DNA of 43,823 bases from Oscillospiraceae bacterium (GTDB lineage Bacteria > Bacillota > Clostridia > Oscillospirales > Oscillospiraceae). The notes beneath the pieces were generated by a model. It was given only the letters and a program-made list of their open reading frames with translations. It was not told the origin of the DNA and ran no database searches. The translations under genes and the position numbers were made by a program. Positions 6,767 to 18,221 of the stretch are shown piece after piece; within the stretch, counting starts at the first letter, position 1, and the number at the start of each line of letters is the position of its first letter. Location of the stretch: NCBI GenBank assembly GCA_009782435.1, contig WRJA01000009.1, forward strand, positions 1 to 43,823, written 5' to 3'.

Positions 6767-7543
6767 TCAGAAAAGCCGGACGAATTCTTCAAGCGTGATA
6801 TCGTTTTCCATCATAAAAACGGCGGCGTCGACGCCGACATACCGGAAATGCCACGGCTCATATTTAAACCCCGTGACGTCTTTTTTGCCTTCGGGATAAC
6901 GCAGGATAAAACCGTATTCGGCGCAGTTCTCAGCCAGCCATTTCCCGAGTTCGGTCTCGCCGAAATCTTCGGGGTAGGCGTCGTAATTTTTGTCGAGGAT
7001 ATCGGCCCCCAAGCCGACCTGATGGTCGCTGGTCCCGGGATAGGCGACAAATTCCTTTGCCATCTCTTCCGCTTCCGCGTATTCCACCGTACCGCCCCAA
7101 GCTATCTGGCTTGCTTTGCCGAAAAACAGTATCCTTTGAGTTTCAAAGGGTCTGTACCCCATATTCACATAGGTTTCAAAGCCCGCCTCCGAAGCGCCTT
7201 CAACGAACGCCTCCAAGGCTTCAACAGCCCGCGAATCGAAATACTGGCCGTTCACCGTCGCCCAAACAACGGGCGCAAAACTCGCCTTTAACGGCTGTTT
7301 GTAATTGGCTATCGTAAATTCCCATGAGTGTATATCCACAGCCGGTCTCTGCGGCTCCGGCGTCGGCTCCGGCGTCGGCTCCGGCGTGGAAACGGGAGCG
7401 ATGCTAACCGGCGGATTTGTAGCCTGCGGATGAGCTTCGTTATCGCCTTCGATCAGTCTTGATTGAATCACGAGCAACAGGCAGATCACCAAAGCTATAG
7501 CCGAAAACCGGCTTAAAATAACTTTCGCTTGCAACTCATACAC
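6767..7543 (-). CDS. VanY-like D-alanyl-D-alanine carboxypeptidase, M15B family
   Basis: The predicted zinc peptidase trims the terminal D-Ala of peptidoglycan stem peptides outside the membrane. Residues about 9-28 (RFSAIALVICLLLVIQSRLI) form one membrane anchor. A Pro/Thr/Glu linker (PEPTPEPTPEPQ) follows, then the M15 domain. The signature SDHQVGLGADI supplies zinc ligands His and Asp. EPWHFRYVG supplies the catalytic Glu and third zinc ligand His. GYRPFETQ is the conserved substrate-side motif. Start: the GTG at 7543 is only one base from GGAG, whereas the in-frame TTG at 7534 is ten bases away, so the protein may begin three codons later. There is no van cluster nearby, so this is probably wall maintenance rather than vancomycin resistance. 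Confidence 0.92.
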   Translation of the reverse strand: MYELQAKVILSRFSAIALVICLLLVIQSRLIEGDNEAHPQATNPPVSIAPVSTPEPTPEPTPEPQRPAVDIHSWEFTIANYKQPLKASFAPVVWATVNGQYFDSRAVEALEAFVEGASEAGFETYVNMGYRPFETQRILFFGKASQIAWGGTVEYAEAEEMAKEFVAYPGTSDHQVGLGADILDKNYDAYPEDFGETELGKWLAENCAEYGFILRYPEGKKDVTGFKYEPWHFRYVGVDAAVFMMENDITLEEFVRLF

Positions 7544-7559
7544 GCTCCTTCATTGTTGC

Positions 7560-7588
7560 AGTTTAGCATATTCCGGCTGAAAAGGCAA
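7560..7588 (-). promoter_or_regulatory. Candidate promoter of the carboxypeptidase gene
   Basis: TTGCCT (7583-7588) and TAAACT (7560-7565) are separated by 17 bases on the minus strand just before the ribosome site. It is a moderate match. Confidence 0.45.
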
Positions 7589-7643
7589 GGTTTATCCGTG
7601 CCGGACGCCGTTTGTAAATGTGCTGAAACACATATTTGTCTTG

Positions 7644-7672
7644 TTGATAATCATCCGTGCATATGATATAGT
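7644..7672 (+). promoter_or_regulatory. Promoter of the REC-HD-GYP / hybrid kinase operon
   Basis: TTGATA (7644-7649), a 17-base spacer, then TATAGT (7667-7672). It lies 37 bases before the ATG at 7710, with TTGGAGGG as ribosome site. Confidence 0.65.
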
Positions 7673-7709
7673 ATATGCTGTAATTCATCGGAACATATTG
7701 GAGGGTACT

Positions 7710-8771
7710 ATGCAAAAGACGATATTTGTTGTTGACGACAGCGCCACAAATCTTTCCACGGCGGAAAAGGTGCTTGAGAACCACTACCGTGTGATCACTC
7801 TCTCGTCAGCGGTCAAAATGTTTACAATTTTGGAAAAGGTTACTCCCGACTTGATTCTATTGGACATCGAAATGCCGGACATGAGCGGTTTTGAAGCTAT
7901 GAAAAGACTTAAGTCCGGTGATTCATACTCAGAAATTCCCGTCATATTTCTCACCGCCCTGACCGACGCCGTAAACGAGGCTCACGGCATTGAACTGGGG
8001 GCGGTGGATTTTATTGTCAAGCCTTTTTCAGAGCCCGTGCTGCTGAACCGAATAAAAAACCATTTGTCCATCGACGAATTGATCAGAGAACGCACGACAC
8101 AGCTGCGCGAACGGACGGAAAAACTCGTGCAGCTCCAGAGCGGCATCGTATACGGCATGGCGGACCTCGTTGAAAGCCGCGACGCGAATACCGGAGGGCA
8201 TATCGACCGCACAACGGAGTACTACAAAATACTGCTCGACGCCATGTACGCGCACGGGATATACCCCGACGATATACGCGACTGGAATCCGGAGGCGGTC
8301 GTATCCTCCGCGCATTTGCATGACTTGGGAAAAATCTGCATTCCCGACTCCATATTGAACAAACCCGGTCTGCTGTCCCGGGATGAATTCAATATCATGA
8401 AGGGCCACGCGGCCGAAGGCGAGCGGATCATCGATAAAATGGCCACCAGGACGGGAGAGGCGGAGTTTTGGCAATACGCGAAAATGTGCGCCGGCTACCA
8501 CCACGAACGCTGGGACGGTTCGGGTTATCCTTACGGGCTCAGCGGATCAAAGATACCGCTTCCGGGACGCATCATGGCTATCGTCGACGTGTATGACGCG
8601 CTTACTTCCGATCGGCCCTATAAGCAGGCGTTTTCGAGTGATGAAGCAATGCATACCATAAGAGACGACTCGGGAAAACACTTCGATCCGCTCGTCGCGG
8701 AATTGTTCTATGAGATCAAAAGCCGAATCGAAGCCGAAAAGATCAAGCTCTCAAGCCGGGCCCCCGTGTAA
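7710..8771 (+). CDS. Response regulator with HD-GYP cyclic-di-GMP phosphodiesterase domain (353 aa)
   Basis: A receiver domain (about 3-120) has acidic residues in VVDDSA, phospho-acceptor Asp52 in LLDIEMPDMSG, the Thr in FLTA and Lys104 in IVKPF. A short coiled linker leads to an HD-GYP domain with HLHDLGK (H204, D205), HHERWDGSGYP (264-274) and the DVYDALTSDRPYK tail. All metal-binding and GYP residues are present, so it should hydrolyse cyclic-di-GMP when its receiver is phosphorylated. The start is ATG 7710 because GGAGGG is five bases upstream. The open frame continues 30 codons further upstream without support. It is followed after 56 bases by the hybrid kinase, its likely phosphodonor. 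Confidence 0.94.
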   Translation: MQKTIFVVDDSATNLSTAEKVLENHYRVITLSSAVKMFTILEKVTPDLILLDIEMPDMSGFEAMKRLKSGDSYSEIPVIFLTALTDAVNEAHGIELGAVDFIVKPFSEPVLLNRIKNHLSIDELIRERTTQLRERTEKLVQLQSGIVYGMADLVESRDANTGGHIDRTTEYYKILLDAMYAHGIYPDDIRDWNPEAVVSSAHLHDLGKICIPDSILNKPGLLSRDEFNIMKGHAAEGERIIDKMATRTGEAEFWQYAKMCAGYHHERWDGSGYPYGLSGSKIPLPGRIMAIVDVYDALTSDRPYKQAFSSDEAMHTIRDDSGKHFDPLVAELFYEIKSRIEAEKIKLSSRAPV

Positions 8772-8827
8772 CGCGCAAATAAACCGGTTTTGCCCATCCA
8801 CCCTAAAACCGAAAGGTATTCTCAGAT

Positions 8828-11800
8828 ATGAAATGGTTCAACGATATAAAAATACGGATGAAGCTTCTTCTCGCGTTCGGGATGCTTGTTTTGATCATGG
8901 CCGCCTTCGCCGGGTTTTCCGTCGCCGAGACATACAGGATAACCAAAGACATAAACGAATTGATCGATTCATATCAGACACGGCAGATACACATAGCGGA
9001 CGCGATCGCGGATTCCTTTCGTATGCGCGTCGCGAACCTTTCCAAAGGTTATCTGATGCTGGAAGGCGACCGCTTCGGCAACGTTGTTTCCGAATACCTC
9101 GAAACCTTTGAAAGCGATGCGGTGTCGTTTGCGGATAATATATCCGCCCTGCGGGAAACGACTCCGACCGTGCTGAGTCTGACCGAGTCCGAAAGGCGGC
9201 AGCGCCTGACGCTTTTGGATGAAATCGAAGACTCGTATTCAAGATACGCGGCGATCGTCGAAGAACTGGAAGCCCTCGGCGAGAATCCCGACAGAGCGGA
9301 TATAATACGTATCTACGAGGAAGCCATACCTCTCGGAAAAGAACTCAGCGACAAGCTGCAGAACCTCCGCGATCTGATCTTTTTCACGACAAAGACGAAA
9401 GTCGAGGAAACAACGGCGCATACCTCCGGTATCATCAACGCGACCCTTTACGGGACTCTCGGTTTTGTTTTGCTTGCGGTTTTCGCGCTGTTGTTCACGA
9501 TAAAAAGCATAAACCGGCCTGTTTCCGATCTGGAAAAAGCGGTAGTGATGATAACCGAAGGGAATACGGATTACCCGATCAGAAGCGAACGCAAGGATGA
9601 ATTCGGCATACTGGCAAATCTCATTGACAATATGGTCGGCAAAATCACGGAACATGACAAGACCATGGCGATCATGGATAATCTGGACACCATGATATGC
9701 GTTTCCGACTTTGACTATAATCTGCTTTTCATCAACAAGCATTTGGCGGACACATACAACATCGACAGGGAAAAAGCCCTGAAGCAAAAATGCTACAGAT
9801 CCATCAAGGGCAGGGAAACTCCCTGCGAATTCTGTCCGCTGCCCGAGCTTTTGGCAAGAGAAGACCCCTTTCCGGTCAAAACCTTTGACTCCGTTTGGGA
9901 CGACGGCCTGGGCATTTGGGCCGCCGGTTCAGGCTCTATCATCAGCTGGGTGGACGGTTCCTTTGTGCATTTCATGTCCGTGCATGACATAACGCGGAGA
10001 AAACAGCAAGAAGAGATCGTCGAGCGACAAGCCGTTGAACTCGCGCTGCAGACCGCGAAGCTGCAGGGGATATTCGACGCTATCCCGGATATTTTGTTCG
10101 TTAAGGACTTGAGCGGACGCTTTGTGCAATGCAACAGCGCCATGATAAAAGCTTTTAACCGCAGTAATGAAGATTTTGTCGGAAAAAACGAACTTGAATT
10201 AGGTTATCCCGCCGAAGCGGTCAACCGTATCATCGAGTCGGAACAACCGGTTTTAAAAGAAGGCCGCGAGGTCGTGATCGAAGAAACCATACCCACCGCG
10301 ACCGGCGAATGGACTGTTGAATCGGCAAAAGTCCCGCTCCGGCAGAACGGCTCCGTCATAGGTCTTATCGGTATACTGCGCAATATCACCAAGCACAAAG
10401 AGATGGAAAAAGAACAAAGAGAGCTGGCGCACTGGTATAAATCCATTCTTGACGCCACGCCGTTCCCCATAACGATCACAGACGCGGATATGAAGTGGAT
10501 GTTTGTCAATAAGGCTGTCGAGGACCTTATCGGTTCAAAGCTTGAGGATATGCTGGGTAAGCCCTGCAGTAATTGGAACGCGAACATCTGCAATACGCCC
10601 GACTGCGGAATAGCCTGCGTGAAACGGGGGATAAAACGAACTTTTTTCACAAACGAAGGATCGTCTTATCAGGTGGACGCCGATATGCTGAAAAACTTGG
10701 ACGGCGAAATCGCGGGCTTCATCGAGGTCGTGCATGACATCACCAAACTCAAAGAGATGGAAGAAGAAGCTCTGTCCGCCTCAAAAGCGAAAAGCCGGTT
10801 TTTAGCCAACATGAGCCACGAGATACGAACGCCGATGAACGCGATCATGGGCATCACCGAAATGCACCTGCAAAATGACGACCTTACCGAGTCCCTGAAA
10901 GAGGCGCTCCAAAGGATATACAACTCCAGCCATTTGCTGCTGAGTATCATAAACGACATCTTAGACTTATCCAAGATCGAGGCGGGCAAACTGGAGCTTA
11001 CATCCGCGGAATACAGCGTCGCGAGCCTGATCAACGATACCTCAACTCTCAACATGATGCGTATAGGCAGCAAGCAGATAGAGTTTGTGCTTTCCGTGGA
11101 CAAAAATACGCCGTCCGCGCTTATCGGCGACGAGCTCCGCATCAAGCAGATCTTAAACAATCTGCTCTCCAACGCTTTCAAATACACCGAAAAAGGTACG
11201 GTCCGGCTGTCCGTCTCCGTCGATGCGGAAAGCGAAAAACAAGCGTCCGAATCGACGCTTCTCATGACCGTGAGCGACACGGGACAGGGCATGACAAAAG
11301 AGCAGGTAGACCGGCTGTTCGACGAATACTCGCGCTTCAATCTGGAGGCCAACCGTGAAACCGAGGGTACCGGGCTCGGTATGAGTATTACATGGAATTT
11401 GATCCGCATGATGAACGGCAAAATCTCTGTGGAGAGCGAAAAAGGCAGCGGCTCGACGTTTATCGTGCGTCTGCCTCAGGGAGACCCCGGCGCCGGAGTT
11501 TTGGGAGAGGAATTGGCCGAAAACCTGCAAACCTTCCGGATCGGCGGCACGAAACAAGCCGAAAAATCGCAAATCGTATTTGAGCCCATGCCGTACGGCC
11601 GCGTTTTGGTCGCGGACGACGTGGAATCGAATCTGTACGTGGCCCGAGGGCTTATGGCGCCTTACGGCTTGACGATAGACACCGTCATGAGCGGTTTTGC
11701 GGCGATAGACAAGATAAAGGACGGCAACGTGTATGACATAGTGTTTATGGATCACATGATGCCGGGAATGGACGGCATCGAAGCCGTTAAGATAATACGC

Positions 11801-12580
11801 GAGACCGGATACAGCTGGCCGATATTCGCTTTGACCGCAAACGCGGTGGTGGGGCAGTCGGATATATTTTTGGCAAACGGCTTCGACGGTTTTATTTCCA
11901 AACCGATCGATATCCGTCAGCTCAACTCCGCGCTGAACAAATTCGTGCGCGACAAACAGCCGGCTGACGTCATCGAAGCCGCTCGGCGTGCGCAAAGCGC
12001 TCCGGAGCATGAAAAAGTCGCCGCGGACCGCAAGGGACCGGATCCGCAGCTGGCTGAAGTTTTTGTAAGGGACGCTTCCAAGGCGATATCGACGCTGGAA
12101 GCGATTCTCGGCAATCCCGGCGCTCTTGACGGGGAAAATGACCTCAGACTGTATACCGTAAATGTCCACGCGATGAAAAGCGCTCTGGCCAATATAGGCG
12201 AAGCGGAACTGTCCTCCGTCGCGGCGGGATTGGAACAATCGGCGCGAAAAAAAGACACCGCCGTCTTAACGGCGGAAACTCCTGATTTTTTGAGCAAATT
12301 GCGGACGGTCGCCGAAAAACACGCGCCGGCGGCCGGAGAAAGCGATAAAGGCGAGCCGGGGGATCTCGGATATCTGCGTGAAAAACTGCTTGCGATCAAA
12401 GAGGCGTGTGAGATATTTGACAAAAAAACCGCTAAGGACGCCGTGACCGAACTCAGGCAAAAAGCTTGGCCGGGTCAAATACGCGATGCTCTCGGCGAAC
12501 TGGCGGAACATCTGCTGTCAGGCGACTTTTTTGAAGTCTCCTCCGTCACGGAAAGCCTGCTGCGGGAAGGACAAAACTGA
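8828..12580 (+). CDS. Membrane hybrid sensor histidine kinase with three PAS, REC and HPt domains (1250 aa)
   Basis: Order of parts: first membrane helix (about 12-32), a helical periplasmic-side sensor (33-205), second membrane helix (about 208-230), HAMP (to about 285), three PAS domains (about 290-400, 415-525, 535-650), HisKA with His664 in NMSHEIRTPM, HATPase with the N, G1 and G2 boxes (LLSNAFKYT, DTGQGM, GTGLGM), REC with Asp975 in FMDHMMPGMDG, and a C-terminal HPt with His1114 in VHAMKSALANIG. A His-Asp-His relay can therefore run inside one chain and pass phosphate to a separate receiver, most simply the HD-GYP regulator upstream. PAS 1 carries C322, C333 and C336; PAS 3 carries C580, C588, C593 and C597. 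These clusters could bind metal, a cluster or haem. The ribosome site is AAAGG, 11 bases from ATG. Confidence 0.95.
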   Translation: MKWFNDIKIRMKLLLAFGMLVLIMAAFAGFSVAETYRITKDINELIDSYQTRQIHIADAIADSFRMRVANLSKGYLMLEGDRFGNVVSEYLETFESDAVSFADNISALRETTPTVLSLTESERRQRLTLLDEIEDSYSRYAAIVEELEALGENPDRADIIRIYEEAIPLGKELSDKLQNLRDLIFFTTKTKVEETTAHTSGIINATLYGTLGFVLLAVFALLFTIKSINRPVSDLEKAVVMITEGNTDYPIRSERKDEFGILANLIDNMVGKITEHDKTMAIMDNLDTMICVSDFDYNLLFINKHLADTYNIDREKALKQKCYRSIKGRETPCEFCPLPELLAREDPFPVKTFDSVWDDGLGIWAAGSGSIISWVDGSFVHFMSVHDITRRKQQEEIVERQAVELALQTAKLQGIFDAIPDILFVKDLSGRFVQCNSAMIKAFNRSNEDFVGKNELELGYPAEAVNRIIESEQPVLKEGREVVIEETIPTATGEWTVESAKVPLRQNGSVIGLIGILRNITKHKEMEKEQRELAHWYKSILDATPFPITITDADMKWMFVNKAVEDLIGSKLEDMLGKPCSNWNANICNTPDCGIACVKRGIKRTFFTNEGSSYQVDADMLKNLDGEIAGFIEVVHDITKLKEMEEEALSASKAKSRFLANMSHEIRTPMNAIMGITEMHLQNDDLTESLKEALQRIYNSSHLLLSIINDILDLSKIEAGKLELTSAEYSVASLINDTSTLNMMRIGSKQIEFVLSVDKNTPSALIGDELRIKQILNNLLSNAFKYTEKGTVRLSVSVDAESEKQASESTLLMTVSDTGQGMTKEQVDRLFDEYSRFNLEANRETEGTGLGMSITWNLIRMMNGKISVESEKGSGSTFIVRLPQGDPGAGVLGEELAENLQTFRIGGTKQAEKSQIVFEPMPYGRVLVADDVESNLYVARGLMAPYGLTIDTVMSGFAAIDKIKDGNVYDIVFMDHMMPGMDGIEAVKIIRETGYSWPIFALTANAVVGQSDIFLANGFDGFISKPIDIRQLNSALNKFVRDKQPADVIEAARRAQSAPEHEKVAADRKGPDPQLAEVFVRDASKAISTLEAILGNPGALDGENDLRLYTVNVHAMKSALANIGEAELSSVAAGLEQSARKKDTAVLTAETPDFLSKLRTVAEKHAPAAGESDKGEPGDLGYLREKLLAIKEACEIFDKKTAKDAVTELRQKAWPGQIRDALGELAEHLLSGDFFEVSSVTESLLREGQN

Positions 12581-12604
12581 CAAAACAAAAGGAGAGCTTT
12601 ACAA

Positions 12605-12886
12605 ATGGGCAGCTTCAGCGTGTTTGAGATCTGTATGCTCTTATGCTTCGGCGCTTCATGGCCTGTATCGATATACAAGTCATGGACGTCGCGCACGGCC
12701 AAAGGAAAGAGTTTCCTGTTCATGTGTTTTTTGTTTGTCGGTTATATTTTCGGCATCTTGCATAAAATTTTTTACCACCCGGATTTTGTGATCGCGCTGT
12801 ACGCGCTCAATCTTTTGCTCATTTCAACGGACGCCTGCCTCTATTTCAAAAACAAAAAGTCGGACGCGGAGCGCGAGGGGATTTGA
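12605..12886 (+). CDS. Small three-helix membrane protein, SemiSWEET/PQ-loop-like (93 aa)
   Basis: The protein has three predicted membrane helices: about 5-22, 37-55 and 62-80. The segment CFGASWPVSIYKSW in helix 1 has a Pro-containing turn with a following basic/aromatic stretch, like the PQ-loop of SemiSWEET half-transporters, and its size matches that family (about 85-100 aa). RTAKGKS follows. If the assignment is right it would dimerise to form a small sugar or metabolite carrier, but sequence support is modest and no substrate can be named. The ATG at 12605 has AGGAG at a good distance. It starts 25 bases after the hybrid kinase and is probably co-transcribed. It converges with ligA and both stop next to each other. 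Confidence 0.75.
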   Translation: MGSFSVFEICMLLCFGASWPVSIYKSWTSRTAKGKSFLFMCFLFVGYIFGILHKIFYHPDFVIALYALNLLLISTDACLYFKNKKSDAEREGI

Positions 12887-16144
<3,258 letters not shown>

Positions 16145-16148
<4 letters not shown>

Positions 16149-17188
16149 CTTTGCCCCTCGCCGGTATCGATCTCGCCGGCAGTTTCGAGAAATAAACGGG
16201 TAAGCAAAAAAGCGTCTTCGATATCCGAGATTTTCGCAACGCAAGCCGGGCTGTGGATATTTCGGATCGCTACCGAAACGGCGGCTGTCCGCACTCCCGC
16301 GCGGCTGTGTATGACGGCGGCGGCGTCAGTCCCGCCCGTCACTTTTCGTTTTGTCTGCCGCTTAATGTTGTTTTTGTCGGCGAGTTCCGTCAGCAGATCA
16401 TACAAGCCTTTGTCGTATACGGCGCTCTTATCCGCGAAAGGAATGACAACGCCGCCGCCGACGCCGCATATCTGTTCGGCTTTTCCGATGTTGGGAAAAT
16501 CATTCGCCGAAGTCCCCTCGAGAATGAGGGCGATCTCGGGCGCCGCCGTAAAAGCCGCAGTTTTGGCTCCCCGGGCGCCCAATTCTTCCTGAACGGTAAA
16601 AATAAAGCGGCAGCCGCAGGGAAGGTCCTCTTCGAGGAGCTTGAGCATGATCGCGCAGCCTATCCTGTCGTCCAAGGCTTTGGCCTTAATAAAGCCGTCC
16701 CCGAATTCAACGATGCCGTCATCAAAAACCGCGGCGCAGCCGGGATTGATAAGTTCCTCAGCCCGTGATTTCTTATCCGCGCCGACGTCAATGAACATAT
16801 CATCCGTCTGCGGCATTTTTTTTCTCTCGTCCTTATCGGCAGGGCGTTTTATCTCCATGCATATCACTCCGGGAATCCTGTCGGGTCCGACATAGACTCT
16901 TTTTCCGGGCAAAACCCGGCGGTCTGTCCCGCCCGTCGTCTCAAATCGTAAAAACCCTCCGTCATCCGCTCCGGTAATAATGAGCCCGACCTCGTCCATA
17001 TGCGCGCAAAGCATTATATGCGGCCCTTTTGATTTTTCGCCGTGCTTATACACCGACACGTTTCCGAGCGCGTCCGTGCTTATTTCGTCCGCCTCAGGCA
17101 TCGCGCGCTCCAAAATGTAGTCGCGCGTTTCATCCTCAGCCCCCGAAACACCGCTGAGATAACACAGCGTTTTTAGAGTGTCAGTCAT
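16145..17188 (-). CDS. M42 family metallo-aminopeptidase (347 aa)
   Basis: The predicted cytosolic, dinuclear metal aminopeptidase cuts N-terminal residues from short peptides; relatives assemble into 12-mer tetrahedra. Metal ligands and catalytic residues are all visible: His63 and Asp65 in CAHMDEVG, Asp173 in ALDDRIG, general base Glu201 and ligand Glu202 in VQEELGARGA, Glu224 in ILEGTSAND, and His312 in NIHSPACVAKISD. Length is standard for the family. It begins immediately after the stop of the degenerate M42 paralogue and overlaps the PLP-enzyme start by four bases, so all three are translationally linked. Specificity (acidic, Leu or Lys type) cannot be read from sequence alone. Confidence 0.95.
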
Positions 17189-18217
17189 TTAAAACTCCTC
17201 CTCGGGATCTTTAATAAATTCACCTATCAGGCTGACCGCAGCTTCGGCGTCTTTGAGATCCGCAACCTCCGCGGGGCTGTTTACATACCGCACGGGCAGC
17301 AAAATCAAAACCGTCGGAACTCCCGCTCCGCTTGTCTGTACAGCCCGAACGGTCGGGTTGCCCGCGCCCGGAACGACTTCGATTTGAAACGGTATTTTTT
17401 TCTCCCGCGCCAAATCCGTCAGCCGGTCGGTAATGCCGCGGCTCACGCAAGGACCTGTTGCCGCAGCGGGGCCTTTGCCCGATCTGACCGCCGGGATTTT
17501 CGAAGCGCCGGGCAGATGAGCGTGCGTCGCATCAATAACAAGGGCATAATCGGGTTCAACGGAAAACGCGGCGGGACCCGCTCCGCCCGTCCCCGATCCC
17601 TCACGGGAACCGAAAACAGCGTAAATGTCGACCGGCAGATCATCGCCGGACACATATTCCAAAGCCTTGATCAAAACAGCCGCGCCGACCCGGCAGGACA
17701 GGGCCTTACCGCAGATTTTTTCGCCGTCCCTGCCCTCGCAGCCGGCTGAAAAAACAGCGGCGGTCCCGAGCGGCACACGTTTTTCAGCCTCCTCTTGCGA
17801 AAGGCCGACGTCTATATAGAGTTCATCCGCCGGAAGCGGTTTGTCGGCGTCTCCCAAAAAGAGCGTATGCGGCGCGCGGGCGCATATGACCCCGAACAAG
17901 GGATCGGCCGCGAGTATCTTAACGTCGCTCGCCGGTAAATACCTCTCGTCTGTATCACCCCTGACCGAGAATTTTAAAAACCCGTTTTCAACGCCGGTTA
18001 TGATGAATCCCGGTTCATCCGTACACACATAAAGCATCAGCCGGCGCGCGAGCGCGGAACCGGATTTTCTGACGGCAATAAGGTTTCCCGCATTGTCAAA
18101 ATGCACCTCATCAACATAATCCTTGATCAGTTCCGCCGTTTCCCTGTGTACCTGTTCCTGCAAACCCGGAGGTCCGGGCAGCCGGGAAAGCATTTTTATT
18201 ATTTCCAGTAAATTCAT
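17189..18217 (-). CDS. Degenerate M42-family peptidase paralogue, probably catalytically inactive (342 aa)
   Basis: The overall M42 layout is kept, but key residues are replaced. The AHMDEVG box reads VCTDEPG (Cys65 for the His ligand). ALDDRIG reads ALSCRVG (Asp lost). QEELGARGA reads REGSGTGGA (general base Glu206 kept, second Glu replaced by Gly207). IHSP reads VNSP (Asn313 for the His ligand). Asp229 remains. At least three metal ligands are gone, so a dinuclear site is unlikely. The frame is full-length and lies directly between murD and the intact paralogue, with GGAG before ATG 18217, so it is expressed rather than decayed. It may be a structural or regulatory partner of the active subunit. 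The open frame extends 69 codons upstream into murD, but that part is not homologous. Confidence 0.85.
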   Translation of the reverse strand: MNLLEIIKMLSRLPGPPGLQEQVHRETAELIKDYVDEVHFDNAGNLIAVRKSGSALARRLMLYVCTDEPGFIITGVENGFLKFSVRGDTDERYLPASDVKILAADPLFGVICARAPHTLFLGDADKPLPADELYIDVGLSQEEAEKRVPLGTAAVFSAGCEGRDGEKICGKALSCRVGAAVLIKALEYVSGDDLPVDIYAVFGSREGSGTGGAGPAAFSVEPDYALVIDATHAHLPGASKIPAVRSGKGPAAATGPCVSRGITDRLTDLAREKKIPFQIEVVPGAGNPTVRAVQTSGAGVPTVLILLPVRYVNSPAEVADLKDAEAAVSLIGEFIKDPEEEF

Positions 18218-18221
18218 GGGC

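Noticed and set aside
6767-7543. Vancomycin-resistance gene
   Set aside because: The protein is VanY-like, but no vanR/S/H/A/X-type neighbours exist; a general wall carboxypeptidase is more likely.
11153-12238. A 361-codon open frame antisense to the hybrid kinase
   Set aside because: It lies wholly opposite the HATPase/REC/HPt coding region, has no ribosome site or family motif, and follows from the codon usage of the kinase.
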